From JBOICV01 sp050740255 (GTDB lineage: Bacteria > Pseudomonadota > Gammaproteobacteria > Nevskiales > JBOICV01): DNA of 22,049 nt. The position numbers were made by a program, and so were the translations under genes. Under the pieces are notes generated by a model. The model had not been told where the DNA came from and made no database searches. It was given only the letters and a program-made list of their open reading frames with translations. The DNA is taken from NCBI GenBank assembly GCA_050740255.1, contig JBOICV010000154.1:1-22049 (forward strand), in the 5' to 3' direction. Positions 13,649 through 20,554 of this stretch are shown in pieces (position 1 is the stretch's first letter; each line of letters starts with the position of its first letter).

Positions 13649-14533
13649 TCAGCGCGTAAGGCGCTGCTGCGCTTCGCGGTACTTCGCCGCGGTCTTCTCG
13701 ATGATCTCGGGCGGCAGTTTCGGGGCGGGCGGGGTTTTGTTCCAGTCCAGCGTTTCCAGGTAATCGCGCACGAACTGCTTGTCGAAGGAGGGCGGGCTCT
13801 TTCCTGGTTGGTAGCTGTCCGCTGGCCAGAAGCGTGAGGAGTCGGGTGTCAGCACCTCGTCAATCAGTACCAGTTTGCCGTTTTTATCCAGGCCGAACTC
13901 AAATTTCGTGTCGGCGATGATGATGCCGCGGGTGAGCGCGTAGTCGGCTGCTTCTTTATAAATTCGCAGGCTGATGTCGGAGACCTGCCGGGCGATGTTG
14001 AGGCCGACCAGCTTGGTGCTTTGCTCGAAGCTGATGTTCTCGTCATGCGCACCGAGTGCAGCCTTGGTCGAAGGCGTAAAGATCGCCTCCGGAAGCTTGT
14101 CCGCCATGCCCAAGCCTGCCGGCAACTTTACGCCGCAAACGGACTGGGTTTTTTGGTAATCCTTCCAGCCGGAACCGATCAGATAACCGCGCACGATCGC
14201 CTCTATCGGCAGCGGTTTCAACCGCTGCACGACAATCGCCCGCCCTTCGATCTGCGCCCGTTCTTCCTCGTCGGACAACACATCGTCTGCCGTCAGCCTG
14301 GCAAGCTGGTTAGGAATAATGTGCCTGGTGCGCTCGAACCAGAAATTCGAAACGGCGGTCAGTACCGCGCCCTTACCGGGGATTGGATCGGACAACACCA
14401 CATCGAAGGCGGAGAGACGATCGGTAGTGACTATCAGCAGGTGCTGATCGTCCACCCCGTAGATATCGCGCACTTTGCCGCGATGTACCAGCGGCAGGCT
14501 CTTCAAATTGGTCTGATATAACGCGGTTTGCAT
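13649..14533 (-). CDS. purC: Phosphoribosylaminoimidazole-succinocarboxamide synthase (SAICAR synthetase)
   Basis: PurC joins aspartate to CAIR using ATP, giving SAICAR in de novo purine synthesis. The 294-aa length belongs to the longer PurC type. Motifs are HRGKVRDIY (17-25), TTDRLSAFDVVLSDPIPGKG, EAIVRGYLIGSGWKDY, DTKFEFGLD and IDEVLTPDSSRFW, covering the ATP and substrate sites. The start at 14533 (MQTALYQTNLKSLPLVHRGK) matches the family; an in-frame ATG at 14560 has no ribosome-binding site and adds non-family residues. It is divergent from rpe with a short shared intergenic region and leads into the YjdF-like gene. Confidence 0.96.
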   Translation of the reverse strand: MQTALYQTNLKSLPLVHRGKVRDIYGVDDQHLLIVTTDRLSAFDVVLSDPIPGKGAVLTAVSNFWFERTRHIIPNQLARLTADDVLSDEEERAQIEGRAIVVQRLKPLPIEAIVRGYLIGSGWKDYQKTQSVCGVKLPAGLGMADKLPEAIFTPSTKAALGAHDENISFEQSTKLVGLNIARQVSDISLRIYKEAADYALTRGIIIADTKFEFGLDKNGKLVLIDEVLTPDSSRFWPADSYQPGKSPPSFDKQFVRDYLETLDWNKTPPAPKLPPEIIEKTAAKYREAQQRLTR

Positions 14534-14603
14534 GGCTGTTCCCCCGGCGAAACGGGGCATTCTAGGTTAAAGTACACGGCCCTGAAAACGCCGGCCGTAT
14601 GCC

Positions 14604-15284
14604 ATGGCCCAGTCAGATTTTCTTATCGCCCCCTCCATCCTCTCCGCTGACCTCGCGCGGCTCGGGGACGAGGTCACGCGCGTACTGGAAGCGGGCGCCG
14701 ACTGGGTCCATTTCGACGTGATGGACAACCATTATGTGCCGAACCTCAGCTTCGGCCCCATGGTGTGCAAGGCGCTACGCGACTATGGCGTCAAAGCGCC
14801 CATGGACGTGCACCTTATGGTCAAGCCGGTGGATGCCCTCATCACCGAGTTTGCGAAAGCAGGTGCCACGCTGATCAGCTTCCATCCCGAAGCCAGCGAG
14901 CATGTGGATCGCAGTCTGCAGATCATCAAGAGCCTCGGCTGCCAGACCGGTTTGGTGCTCAATCCGGCGACACCGCTAAGCCACATCGAATATGTGCTCG
15001 ATAAACTCGACTTGATACTCATCATGTCGGTGAATCCCGGCTTCGGTGGCCAGAGTTTCATCCCGGCCGCACTGAAAAAACTGAGCGCCGCGCGCAAGCT
15101 GATCAGCGCCAGTGGCCGCCAGATCCGCCTCGAAGTGGACGGTGGCGTGAAAACCGAAAACATCCGTGAGATTGCGGCAGCCGGTGCGGATACCTTTGTG
15201 GCCGGTTCAGCGATTTTCGGCACGAAGGACTACCCGGCGGTCATCAAGAAAATGCGTGCGGAGCTCGCCGCGGCAAAGGGATAG
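14604..15284 (+). CDS. rpe: Ribulose-phosphate 3-epimerase
   Basis: Rpe interconverts ribulose 5-phosphate and xylulose 5-phosphate in the pentose phosphate pathway. The 226-aa TIM-barrel protein has the usual motifs: APSILSADLARLG (Ser11, Asp16), WVHFDVMDNHYVPNLSFG (His36, Asp38, metal and catalytic), MDVHLMV, MSVNPGFGGQSF, and LEVDGGV with the second catalytic Asp. The start codon ATG at 14604 has no strong ribosome-binding site. It is followed after 2 bp by trpE; a rpe-trpE arrangement is common in gammaproteobacteria, often with gph between, which is absent here. Confidence 0.96.
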   Translation: MAQSDFLIAPSILSADLARLGDEVTRVLEAGADWVHFDVMDNHYVPNLSFGPMVCKALRDYGVKAPMDVHLMVKPVDALITEFAKAGATLISFHPEASEHVDRSLQIIKSLGCQTGLVLNPATPLSHIEYVLDKLDLILIMSVNPGFGGQSFIPAALKKLSAARKLISASGRQIRLEVDGGVKTENIREIAAAGADTFVAGSAIFGTKDYPAVIKKMRAELAAAKG

Positions 15285-15286
15285 TC

Positions 15287-16777
15287 GTGTCGCGCGGCAA
15301 GCTCCGGCAGGCCCGGGAGAGAAGTCGAATTCCGCTGGTGCGCGACGTGCCGGCCGATCTCGACACGCCGCTGTCGGCTTATCTGAAGCTGGCGAATGGA
15401 CCTTATTCTTATTTGTTCGAGTCCATCCAGGGCGGCGAGCAATGGGGACGCTACTCCATCATCGGCTTGCCTTGCGCGGAAGTGGTCAAAGTTTTCGGCC
15501 AGATCGTGCGCCTGGAACGCGATGGCAGGCTGGTCGAAGAAACCCGGGTGGCCGACCCGCTCAAGTGGATTGAGGCCTATGCGGCGCAGTTCCGCGTGCC
15601 GGAACTGCCGGACATGCCGCGTCTCACCGGCGGCCTGGTCGGCTATTTCGGCTATCACACCGTGCGCTACATCGAGCCGCGGCTGAACAAGACGCCGGAG
15701 AAACCCGATCCGCTCGGCACGCCGGATATCTTGCTCATGCTGTCGGAGGAACTGGTCGTGTTCGATAACGTGGACGCGAAGCTGTACGTGATCGTGCACG
15801 CCGACCCGAGTTCCAAAACCGACCAGATGCGGGCGCGTGAGCGCCTCGACGAAATTCTGGAAGGTTTGCGCCGGCCGCTCGCGGTGCCGGCAGTGCCCAG
15901 CGAGCCAGCGCCGCTGAAGGAAAGCGCTTTTATCTCCGGGTTCACGCAGACCGCCTACGAAACGGCGGTGGAGAAAATCCGCGAGTACATCGCTGCCGGG
16001 GATGTGATGCAGGTCGTGCCCTCGCAGCGCATGAGCATTGACTTCAAAGCCTCACCGCTCGAGTTGTATCGCGCCTTGCGCAGTCTGAACCCTTCACCGT
16101 ACATGTTCTGCATGAATCTGGGCGATTTCCACGCGGTCGGCTCCTCGCCCGAAATCCTGGTACGGCTGGAAGACGGCAAGATCACGCTGCGGCCCATCGC
16201 CGGCACGCGCCCGCGCGGCAAGACGCCAGAGGAAGATCATCGGCTGGAGCAGGAGCTGCTGCAGGACCCGAAAGAGATCGCCGAGCATTTGATGCTGATT
16301 GATCTGGGCCGCAACGACGTCGGCCGGGTGAGCAAAACCGGCAGCGTGAAAGTTACCGAGCGCTTCGTGATCGAGAAATACTCGCACGTGATGCACATCG
16401 TGTCGAATGTCGAAGGCGAACTGCGCGAGGGTATGGGCCCGATTGACGTGTTGCGCGCGACGTTTCCCGCGGGCACCTTGTCCGGCGCGCCGAAGGTACG
16501 CGCGCTTGAAATCATCGACGAATTGGAACCGGTCAAGCGTGGGCTTTACTCCGGCGCGGTGGGCTATGTCGCCTGGAACGGCAATATGGACACCTGCATC
16601 GCAATCCGCACAGCTGTGATCAAGGACGGCACGCTGCACATCCAGGCCGGCGCGGGGATCGTCGCCGACTCGGTACCGCGCAAGGAGTGGGAAGAAACCA
16701 TGAGCAAGGCACGCGGCCTGATGCGCGCCGTGGCGCTGGCGCAGGGCAAACCCGCCCGGCGGGAGGTGGCATCATGA
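15287..16777 (+). CDS. trpE: Anthranilate synthase component I
   Basis: TrpE makes anthranilate from chorismate, with TrpG supplying ammonia from glutamine. The 496-aa length is normal. The N-terminal tryptophan feedback site includes YLFESIQGG (Ser46). The chorismate-binding C-terminal half has PSPYMFCMN, GSSPEILVR, RPIAGTRPRG, LIDLGRNDVGRVS, HIVSNVEG, FPAGTLSGAPKVRALEII and SGAVGYV. The start is GTG at 15287, 2 bp after rpe. Its last codons contain GGGAGGTG (16761-16768), an excellent ribosome-binding site for an ATG at 16774 that overlaps the trpE stop (ATGA); this looks like the original trpG start signal. trpG now begins 3.2 kb away. Confidence 0.97.
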   Translation: MSRGKLRQARERSRIPLVRDVPADLDTPLSAYLKLANGPYSYLFESIQGGEQWGRYSIIGLPCAEVVKVFGQIVRLERDGRLVEETRVADPLKWIEAYAAQFRVPELPDMPRLTGGLVGYFGYHTVRYIEPRLNKTPEKPDPLGTPDILLMLSEELVVFDNVDAKLYVIVHADPSSKTDQMRARERLDEILEGLRRPLAVPAVPSEPAPLKESAFISGFTQTAYETAVEKIREYIAAGDVMQVVPSQRMSIDFKASPLELYRALRSLNPSPYMFCMNLGDFHAVGSSPEILVRLEDGKITLRPIAGTRPRGKTPEEDHRLEQELLQDPKEIAEHLMLIDLGRNDVGRVSKTGSVKVTERFVIEKYSHVMHIVSNVEGELREGMGPIDVLRATFPAGTLSGAPKVRALEIIDELEPVKRGLYSGAVGYVAWNGNMDTCIAIRTAVIKDGTLHIQAGAGIVADSVPRKEWEETMSKARGLMRAVALAQGKPARREVAS

Positions 16778-16778
16778 T
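16772..16778 (+). repeat. TCATGAT heptamer at the trpE end; left copy of a flanking direct repeat
   Basis: TCATGAT at 16772-16778 contains the trpE stop overlap ATGA. The same heptamer occurs at 19959-19965 at the trpG start. The two copies bracket the DNA inserted between trpE and trpG and could be a target-site duplication. TCATGA is itself palindromic, and seven bases can coincide by chance. Confidence 0.5.
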
Positions 16779-16866
16779 TCGGAGGGTTGCTAACCGTAGC
16801 GAGGTTGAAGGGATTGTCATTGCGCGCTGCCGTACCCAAACAACCGGAGAGCATCATGGACAGTGA
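16774..16866 (+). other. Thirty-codon vestigial reading frame at the old trpG start
   Basis: An ATG overlapping the trpE stop has a strong ribosome-binding site (GGAGG, 16762-16766, 7-nt spacing) but opens only 30 codons, ending in the start of the HEPN gene. The predicted peptide (MIRRVANRSEVEG...) resembles nothing I know. It is probably a by-product of the insertion, yet it would be translated and could couple translation to the HEPN gene. Confidence 0.4.
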
Positions 16867-17254
16867 ACGCCTGAAGGAACGCATCGCGGACTATCTCAAG
16901 GCGCTGACGCAGCTTGAGAATGCCGCTCGTCAGCCCAAAAATGAATTCATCCGTGACTCCGTAATCCAGCGCTTCGAGTTCACCTATGAACTTGCCTGGA
17001 AGCTGCTCAAGCTGCGCCTTGAGGCAGAGGGTGTGATTGCCAGGACTCCCAAGGAAACGCTCCAGGAAGCCTTGCAGGCAGGCTTTATAGAAGATGGCAA
17101 CCTGTGGACGGAGTTGCAGCGACAGCGCAACCTCACCAGCCACACCTACAAAGAGAAACTTGCCGACGAGGTTTATGCCTTCGTTACTGGAACAGGGCTT
17201 ACTCCGTTCCGCAAGCTCGCTGGGAAAGCCACAACATGGCAGCCGAGCCCGTGA
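16856..17254 (+). CDS. hepT: HepT-like HEPN protein (HI0074 family), putative toxin
   Basis: A 132-aa helical protein of the HI0074/HEPN family (nucleotidyltransferase substrate-binding protein). HEPN toxins paired with a minimal nucleotidyltransferase act as RNases. The conserved motif R-x4-H-x-Y is present as R91-N-L-T-S-H96-T-Y98; in the characterised HepT/MntA pair, Arg and His are catalytic and the Tyr is AMPylated by MntA to silence the toxin. Upstream, IQRFEFTYELAWKLLK (38-53) is typical of the family. The ATG at 16856 has GGAGAG at 16846-16851; a longer upstream open frame is rejected. It overlaps the downstream mntA-like gene by 19 bp, the usual compact toxin-antitoxin order. It lies between trpE and trpG and may be read from the trp transcript. 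Confidence 0.85.
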   Translation: MDSERLKERIADYLKALTQLENAARQPKNEFIRDSVIQRFEFTYELAWKLLKLRLEAEGVIARTPKETLQEALQAGFIEDGNLWTELQRQRNLTSHTYKEKLADEVYAFVTGTGLTPFRKLAGKATTWQPSP

Positions 17255-17844
17255 TCTTTGGGCTGTCGCCCGCCATCGTCGCCGACATGCAGGCAGTGTT
17301 TGCCCGCTATCCAGCCATTGAGCGCGTAGTAATCTTCGGCTCGCGCGCCAAGGGCACACTCAAGGACGCTTCGGATATCGACCTTGCAGTCTTTGCCCCC
17401 AAGATGAGCGATTCTGAGTTCTCCCAACTCTGGGCCGAGATAGACAGCCTGCCACTCATTTTCAAGGTGGACTGCGTGCACTGGGACAAACTGGCGAACG
17501 AAGATTTGAAGAATAAGATCACCCAAAACGGCACTGCGATCTTGCAGCCTGTGAGCTCACCCTTTGATGTATTCAGAAGCAGCCCAAACTCAACGGGGCC
17601 TTACACGCCCGGTAAACAAATTCCTAATTGGTGGCCCCCCATCGTGCCGGGAGACTGGGTAACTTTGACGAAGGGGGAAATTACTGTTGACGTGCGCGTG
17701 GAAAGCATCACACCGCACTTAGCAGGCGTCGTTGAGCAACCCCGGCCCGGCGACAACATTGATCGAGGCTTGGCGACTTGGAAGCCGGGACAAATGGTGA
17801 ACTTCAACTACAACAATATACGACATGTTCGTAAGAACGCGTGA
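17236..17844 (+). CDS. mntA: MntA-like minimal nucleotidyltransferase with extra C-terminal domain
   Basis: A 202-aa protein. Residues 1-105 are a minimal nucleotidyltransferase (HI0073/MntA type) with the exact G35-S36-x10-D47-x-D49 motif and the third Asp in FKVDC (D79), so the active site is intact. In characterised pairs this enzyme AMPylates the HEPN partner and so neutralises it. Normal members end near NKITQNGTAILQPV. Here about 97 residues follow (106-202), with a Ser/Pro-rich link and then a beta-rich stretch (GDWVTLTKGEITVDVRVESI, then WKPGQMVNFNYNNIRHV) resembling a small barrel fold I cannot name. The ATG at 17236 lies within the end of the HEPN gene (19-bp overlap). The frame is open throughout, so the tail is a real fusion or long extension. 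Confidence 0.82.
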   Translation: MAAEPVIFGLSPAIVADMQAVFARYPAIERVVIFGSRAKGTLKDASDIDLAVFAPKMSDSEFSQLWAEIDSLPLIFKVDCVHWDKLANEDLKNKITQNGTAILQPVSSPFDVFRSSPNSTGPYTPGKQIPNWWPPIVPGDWVTLTKGEITVDVRVESITPHLAGVVEQPRPGDNIDRGLATWKPGQMVNFNYNNIRHVRKNA

Positions 17845-17905
17845 TGCGTCCGATGTCGTTCAAAACCGATTAAAGCTCCAATGCTCAAAGCAAAAATACA
17901 GACGA

Positions 17906-19273
17906 TTACTGGCGCGTAAGGGTGAACGGAATCATTTCCCCCGGTCCTGCTTGGCATATTCGACAGTCCCAGCTCGCTGAGTCGAAGTCCTCGCTGAATC
18001 CGTCTATACGATCGGAAGATACATTAGAAACAATTTCGAGAAGTGGAACTGTACAACTCTTCTGCTTGCCGGCGCACATGACATCAAGCGTCCGTTGGCA
18101 GTGTCCTTCCCATCTTGATGCTGCCTTGCGGTCGACACGACACAAGATGGTGCTGTCCTCTGCATGCAGGAGTTTTGAGTAGAGAGACTTTCCACGAATG
18201 TCGATCTCCCAGCGACTGCCATCGGCTTGGTTGGTCCACACGTTATTGGGCGGATGGGTGCGATTCGATAAATCGCTCCCATGCCGCGCAGGGGGTGATT
18301 GGGTGTTCCCCGGCGAAGTCGTCGATCCGGCAGGGCTGGTCGCGGCCGAAGTCCGTTTATGCGGCGAAAGTTGTCTGCTCCACCGGGCTCGCACCTCATG
18401 TATTCGTGATACCGCAGAACGAATGTTCCTCGCGCGCTGAATGGAGGGAGTATGCCGGTCACCTGCGATCAGCTGGGCTATTGCCTCGCTTACTGAGTCC
18501 CGCGCCTCTAACCAACTGACGAATGCGTCTATCGCTTCAGGCTCCAGAATCGAGAGCACAGCAACCATAAACTCGTCGGCTATATCTTCATTGTCGTGAC
18601 CGGGCAAGCCCCAAAGATAAAGAAGCGAGTGCGCAAGTTCGTGCATTACAAACGCGTGAATGAGCAGATGCCACTGGTCGCCCCTAGTGGGAGTGGTTAG
18701 CACTTCTGTACATATAATCACGTCTGGAGTCGAAAGGGCGTTAGCGAAACCGCACGGCTGAACTTTTACGTTGATGTCCGGTAGCAAATAGGAATCTTCC
18801 AGCGCTCGAATGGGCTGCTCTACGATCTTGCGATAGCCACTGACAAGCCACTCGGGGCGATCCCCAAAGCGAAATACCGTCACTGACACGGCCGCGGGCT
18901 GAGGGCCGAGATTCTGGAAACCAACGGAGATTCCTTCGTCAGTTGGCGGGCGTGGCAAAGCCACGATCCCTCCCTTGGTAAGGACGGTATCCATGAGCAC
19001 GGAATTTCCTAGATTGCTGTTGCGCGGGCGGTTGTCGACGGCGACCACCCTCAATAGCCCGCCGACCATGCCGACAACCGCTGCATACCGATCCGCTGTA
19101 TCGACGCTCGGAAGCCCAGAGGTTATCGCCTCGCGTGGCTTGAGGGTCGTCGTGTTGGCGTACTCAATCGCAGAATACTGACTGGATACTTCGACGCTTA
19201 TTCGTGCCGACAGCTCGGATGCGTAAGCGAAGAAAACCACACCCATCGTGGCCACGCATGCACGCGGAGTCAT
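17906..19273 (-). CDS. DUF4344-type putative secreted metallopeptidase
   Basis: A 455-aa protein, probably exported: the first 23 residues (MTPRACVATMGVVFFAYASELSA) resemble a signal peptide. A zinc-peptidase-like motif HELAH (211-215) is followed by WGLPGHDNEDIADEF (221-235), whose acidic E229-D230 and D233-E234 resemble the downstream ligand region of the DUF4344 family of predicted metallopeptidases. Residues about 303-345 are a Ser/Thr/Pro-rich linker. The C-terminal domain (about 346-455) has W-E-I-D-I-R-G-K and several Cys, possibly disulfide-linked; I do not recognise it. It is transcribed against the trp genes. Its GC content is lower than the trp genes by eye. Protease activity is inferred from the motif. 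Confidence 0.65.
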   Translation of the reverse strand: MTPRACVATMGVVFFAYASELSARISVEVSSQYSAIEYANTTTLKPREAITSGLPSVDTADRYAAVVGMVGGLLRVVAVDNRPRNSNLGNSVLMDTVLTKGGIVALPRPPTDEGISVGFQNLGPQPAAVSVTVFRFGDRPEWLVSGYRKIVEQPIRALEDSYLLPDINVKVQPCGFANALSTPDVIICTEVLTTPTRGDQWHLLIHAFVMHELAHSLLYLWGLPGHDNEDIADEFMVAVLSILEPEAIDAFVSWLEARDSVSEAIAQLIAGDRHTPSIQRARNIRSAVSRIHEVRARWSRQLSPHKRTSAATSPAGSTTSPGNTQSPPARHGSDLSNRTHPPNNVWTNQADGSRWEIDIRGKSLYSKLLHAEDSTILCRVDRKAASRWEGHCQRTLDVMCAGKQKSCTVPLLEIVSNVSSDRIDGFSEDFDSASWDCRICQAGPGEMIPFTLTRQ

Positions 19274-19320
19274 TGCGTGTGTCGATTACTCAAGAGCCTC
19301 TAGGCTGTATAGAAGATGGC

Positions 19321-19773
19321 TTACCTACCACCGGAAAACATGGCCACACAGTCGCGATAAACATAGCGTGCGGCGTCTGCCGGTGTCATTTTTTGATTGG
19401 CGTAGATCGTATTAATGATGTTACTTGCATAGGTGTACTGGTCCCTGGTCATCAAGCCTTGTGACAGCCCCTGCCGTTGCTCGGAATCCACCCGCGACCG
19501 AGGTGTACCGGAGTCTCTCGCCGTAGCAATCTGATGCCCCATCCGCCCATTTTCTTGACAAACTCTGTCCACGTCCATCGCCCGAAGTCGGTTCTGAAAT
19601 TCCAACTGTCTCCTGTAGTCCTCGCGCATCATCCTGTCTTCCTCATAGCGCTGCATGCGCCCGCGGTGAAATGCCTCAGGGTCTATGTAAATTTGCGAGT
19701 ACGACGGGGTGGGTAGCGCCAGAACAATCGCGGCGACGGTCAAGACGAGCGCTCGTAAAATGTCAGTAGTCAT
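19321..19773 (-). CDS. Small secreted protein, unknown function
   Basis: I do not recognise this 150-aa protein. The N-terminus MTTDILRALVLTVAAIVLALPTPSYSQ is a Sec signal peptide with probable cleavage before Gln27. The mature protein is rich in Arg, Met and Gln (HRGRMQRYEEDRMMREDYRR) and is likely helical. Two Cys (DRVCQENG and YRDCVAMF) may pair. The C-terminal part (TYASNIINTIYANQKMTPADAARYVYRDC) looks like a compact helical module. The ATG at 19773 is chosen because it begins the signal peptide; the upstream extension of the frame has no such feature. It lies 47 bp upstream of, and on the same strand as, the DUF4344-type gene, so the two may be one transcription unit. Confidence 0.55.
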   Translation of the reverse strand: MTTDILRALVLTVAAIVLALPTPSYSQIYIDPEAFHRGRMQRYEEDRMMREDYRRQLEFQNRLRAMDVDRVCQENGRMGHQIATARDSGTPRSRVDSEQRQGLSQGLMTRDQYTYASNIINTIYANQKMTPADAARYVYRDCVAMFSGGR

Positions 19774-19960
19774 AATCGTCAACCGTGTAGTCGTACCCTC
19801 AGGTGCGCTGTGATCAGTAGAGCTTACTCTTCCTCCTATTTCGCGCGACAATGCGCGCCCTTGTTTGGCTTATTAAGCAATCTAAAAAGTGGGTAATTAA
19901 GCGGGCATTGTCAAGCATGACATCAATAATAGTATTAATAATCAACGAGTTATATAAGTC
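19774..19960. other. AT-rich intergenic region upstream of trpG
   Basis: No gene is seen. The last 100 bp before trpG are strikingly AT-rich (for example the run AATAATAGTATTAATAATCA) compared with the GC-rich trp genes on both sides. This is the right edge of the DNA inserted between trpE and trpG and probably holds a new promoter for trpGDC. Confidence 0.7.
19908..19935 (+). promoter_or_regulatory. Candidate promoter for trpGDC
   Basis: TTGTCA (19908-19913), 16-bp spacer, TAGTAT (19930-19935), with a predicted start near 19942, about 19 nt ahead of the trpG ATG. The boxes are 5/6 and 4/6 matches to sigma-70 consensus. A separate promoter is expected because two minus-strand genes sit between trpE and trpG. 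Several alternative -10 boxes exist in this AT-rich stretch. Confidence 0.5.
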
Positions 19961-19965
19961 ATGAT
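19959..19965 (+). repeat. TCATGAT heptamer at the trpG start; right copy of a flanking direct repeat
   Basis: It is identical to 16772-16778 at the trpE end and overlaps the trpG start codon. If the 3.2 kb between the copies and one copy are removed, the sequence becomes GGGAGGTGGCATCATGATAC, the start ATG of trpG perfectly spaced behind the ribosome-binding site in trpE. Confidence 0.5.
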
Positions 19966-20554
19966 ACTGATGATCGACAACTACGACTCCTTTACCTGCA
20001 ACCTCGTCCAATACCTGGGCGAGCTCGGGATGGAAGTCGAAGTGCACCGCAACGACCAGATCACGGTCGCGGCGATCGCGGCTAAAAAGCCCGACGGCAT
20101 CGTGATTTCCCCCGGCCCCTGCACGCCAAACGAGGCCGGCATCTCGCTGGACACCATCACGCAGCTGGCCGGCAAGATTCCGATTCTCGGCGTCTGTCTT
20201 GGCCATCAAAGCCTGGGCCAGGCCTTCGGCGGCAAGGTGGTGCGCGCGCGCGAGGTGATGCACGGAAAAACCTCGCAGATTTATCACAATGGCACTGGCG
20301 TGTTTGCGAATCTGGCGAATCCGTTCTCGGCCACACGCTATCACTCGTTGGTAGTGGACAAGACCGGTCTGCCGGATGAATTGGAAGTCACGGCTTGGAC
20401 GCAAACCGCAGACGGCAAGTCGGACGAAATCATGGGCCTGCGCCACAAGCCGACTGGCGCCGAGGGCGTGCAATTTCATCCGGAGTCGATTCTGAGCGAG
20501 CACGGCCACAAGCTGCTGGAAAATTTTCTCCTGTTGACCCGAAATAAGAAATGA
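19961..20554 (+). CDS. trpG: Anthranilate synthase component II (glutamine amidotransferase)
   Basis: TrpG hydrolyses glutamine and channels ammonia to TrpE; the same protein may also serve PabB in folate synthesis. The 197-aa class I amidotransferase has IDNYDSFTCNLVQYLGELG at the N-terminus, the oxyanion loop SPGPCTPNEAG, the nucleophile Cys79 in GVCLGHQ, and the catalytic His173 and Glu175 in QFHPES. The ATG at 19961 lacks a recognisable ribosome-binding site (upstream ACGAGTTATATAAGTC); an in-frame ATG is at 19970. It overlaps trpD by 4 bp (ATGA), so trpG and trpD are coupled. It is separated from its partner trpE by 3.2 kb of inserted genes. Confidence 0.96.
   Translation: MILMIDNYDSFTCNLVQYLGELGMEVEVHRNDQITVAAIAAKKPDGIVISPGPCTPNEAGISLDTITQLAGKIPILGVCLGHQSLGQAFGGKVVRAREVMHGKTSQIYHNGTGVFANLANPFSATRYHSLVVDKTGLPDELEVTAWTQTADGKSDEIMGLRHKPTGAEGVQFHPESILSEHGHKLLENFLLLTRNKK

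Noticed and set aside
14534..14603. Trp leader peptide or attenuator, or PurR-type operator, between purC and rpe
   Set aside because: No Trp-rich leader frame, attenuator hairpins or clear PurR-like dyad is visible. Promoters must lie here, but I cannot place them with confidence.
15230..15799. Minus-strand open frame opposite trpE
   Set aside because: It is an antisense shadow of rpe/trpE in GC-rich DNA, where long antisense frames are expected.
16779..19958. Terminal inverted repeats of the trp insertion
   Set aside because: I compared the inner ends next to the two TCATGAT copies and found no matching inverted ends, so I do not name a transposon class.
19916..19963. CATGAC/GTCATG inverted repeat around the trpG start
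   Set aside because: Only six bases with a 36-bp separation, as expected by chance; not called an operator.
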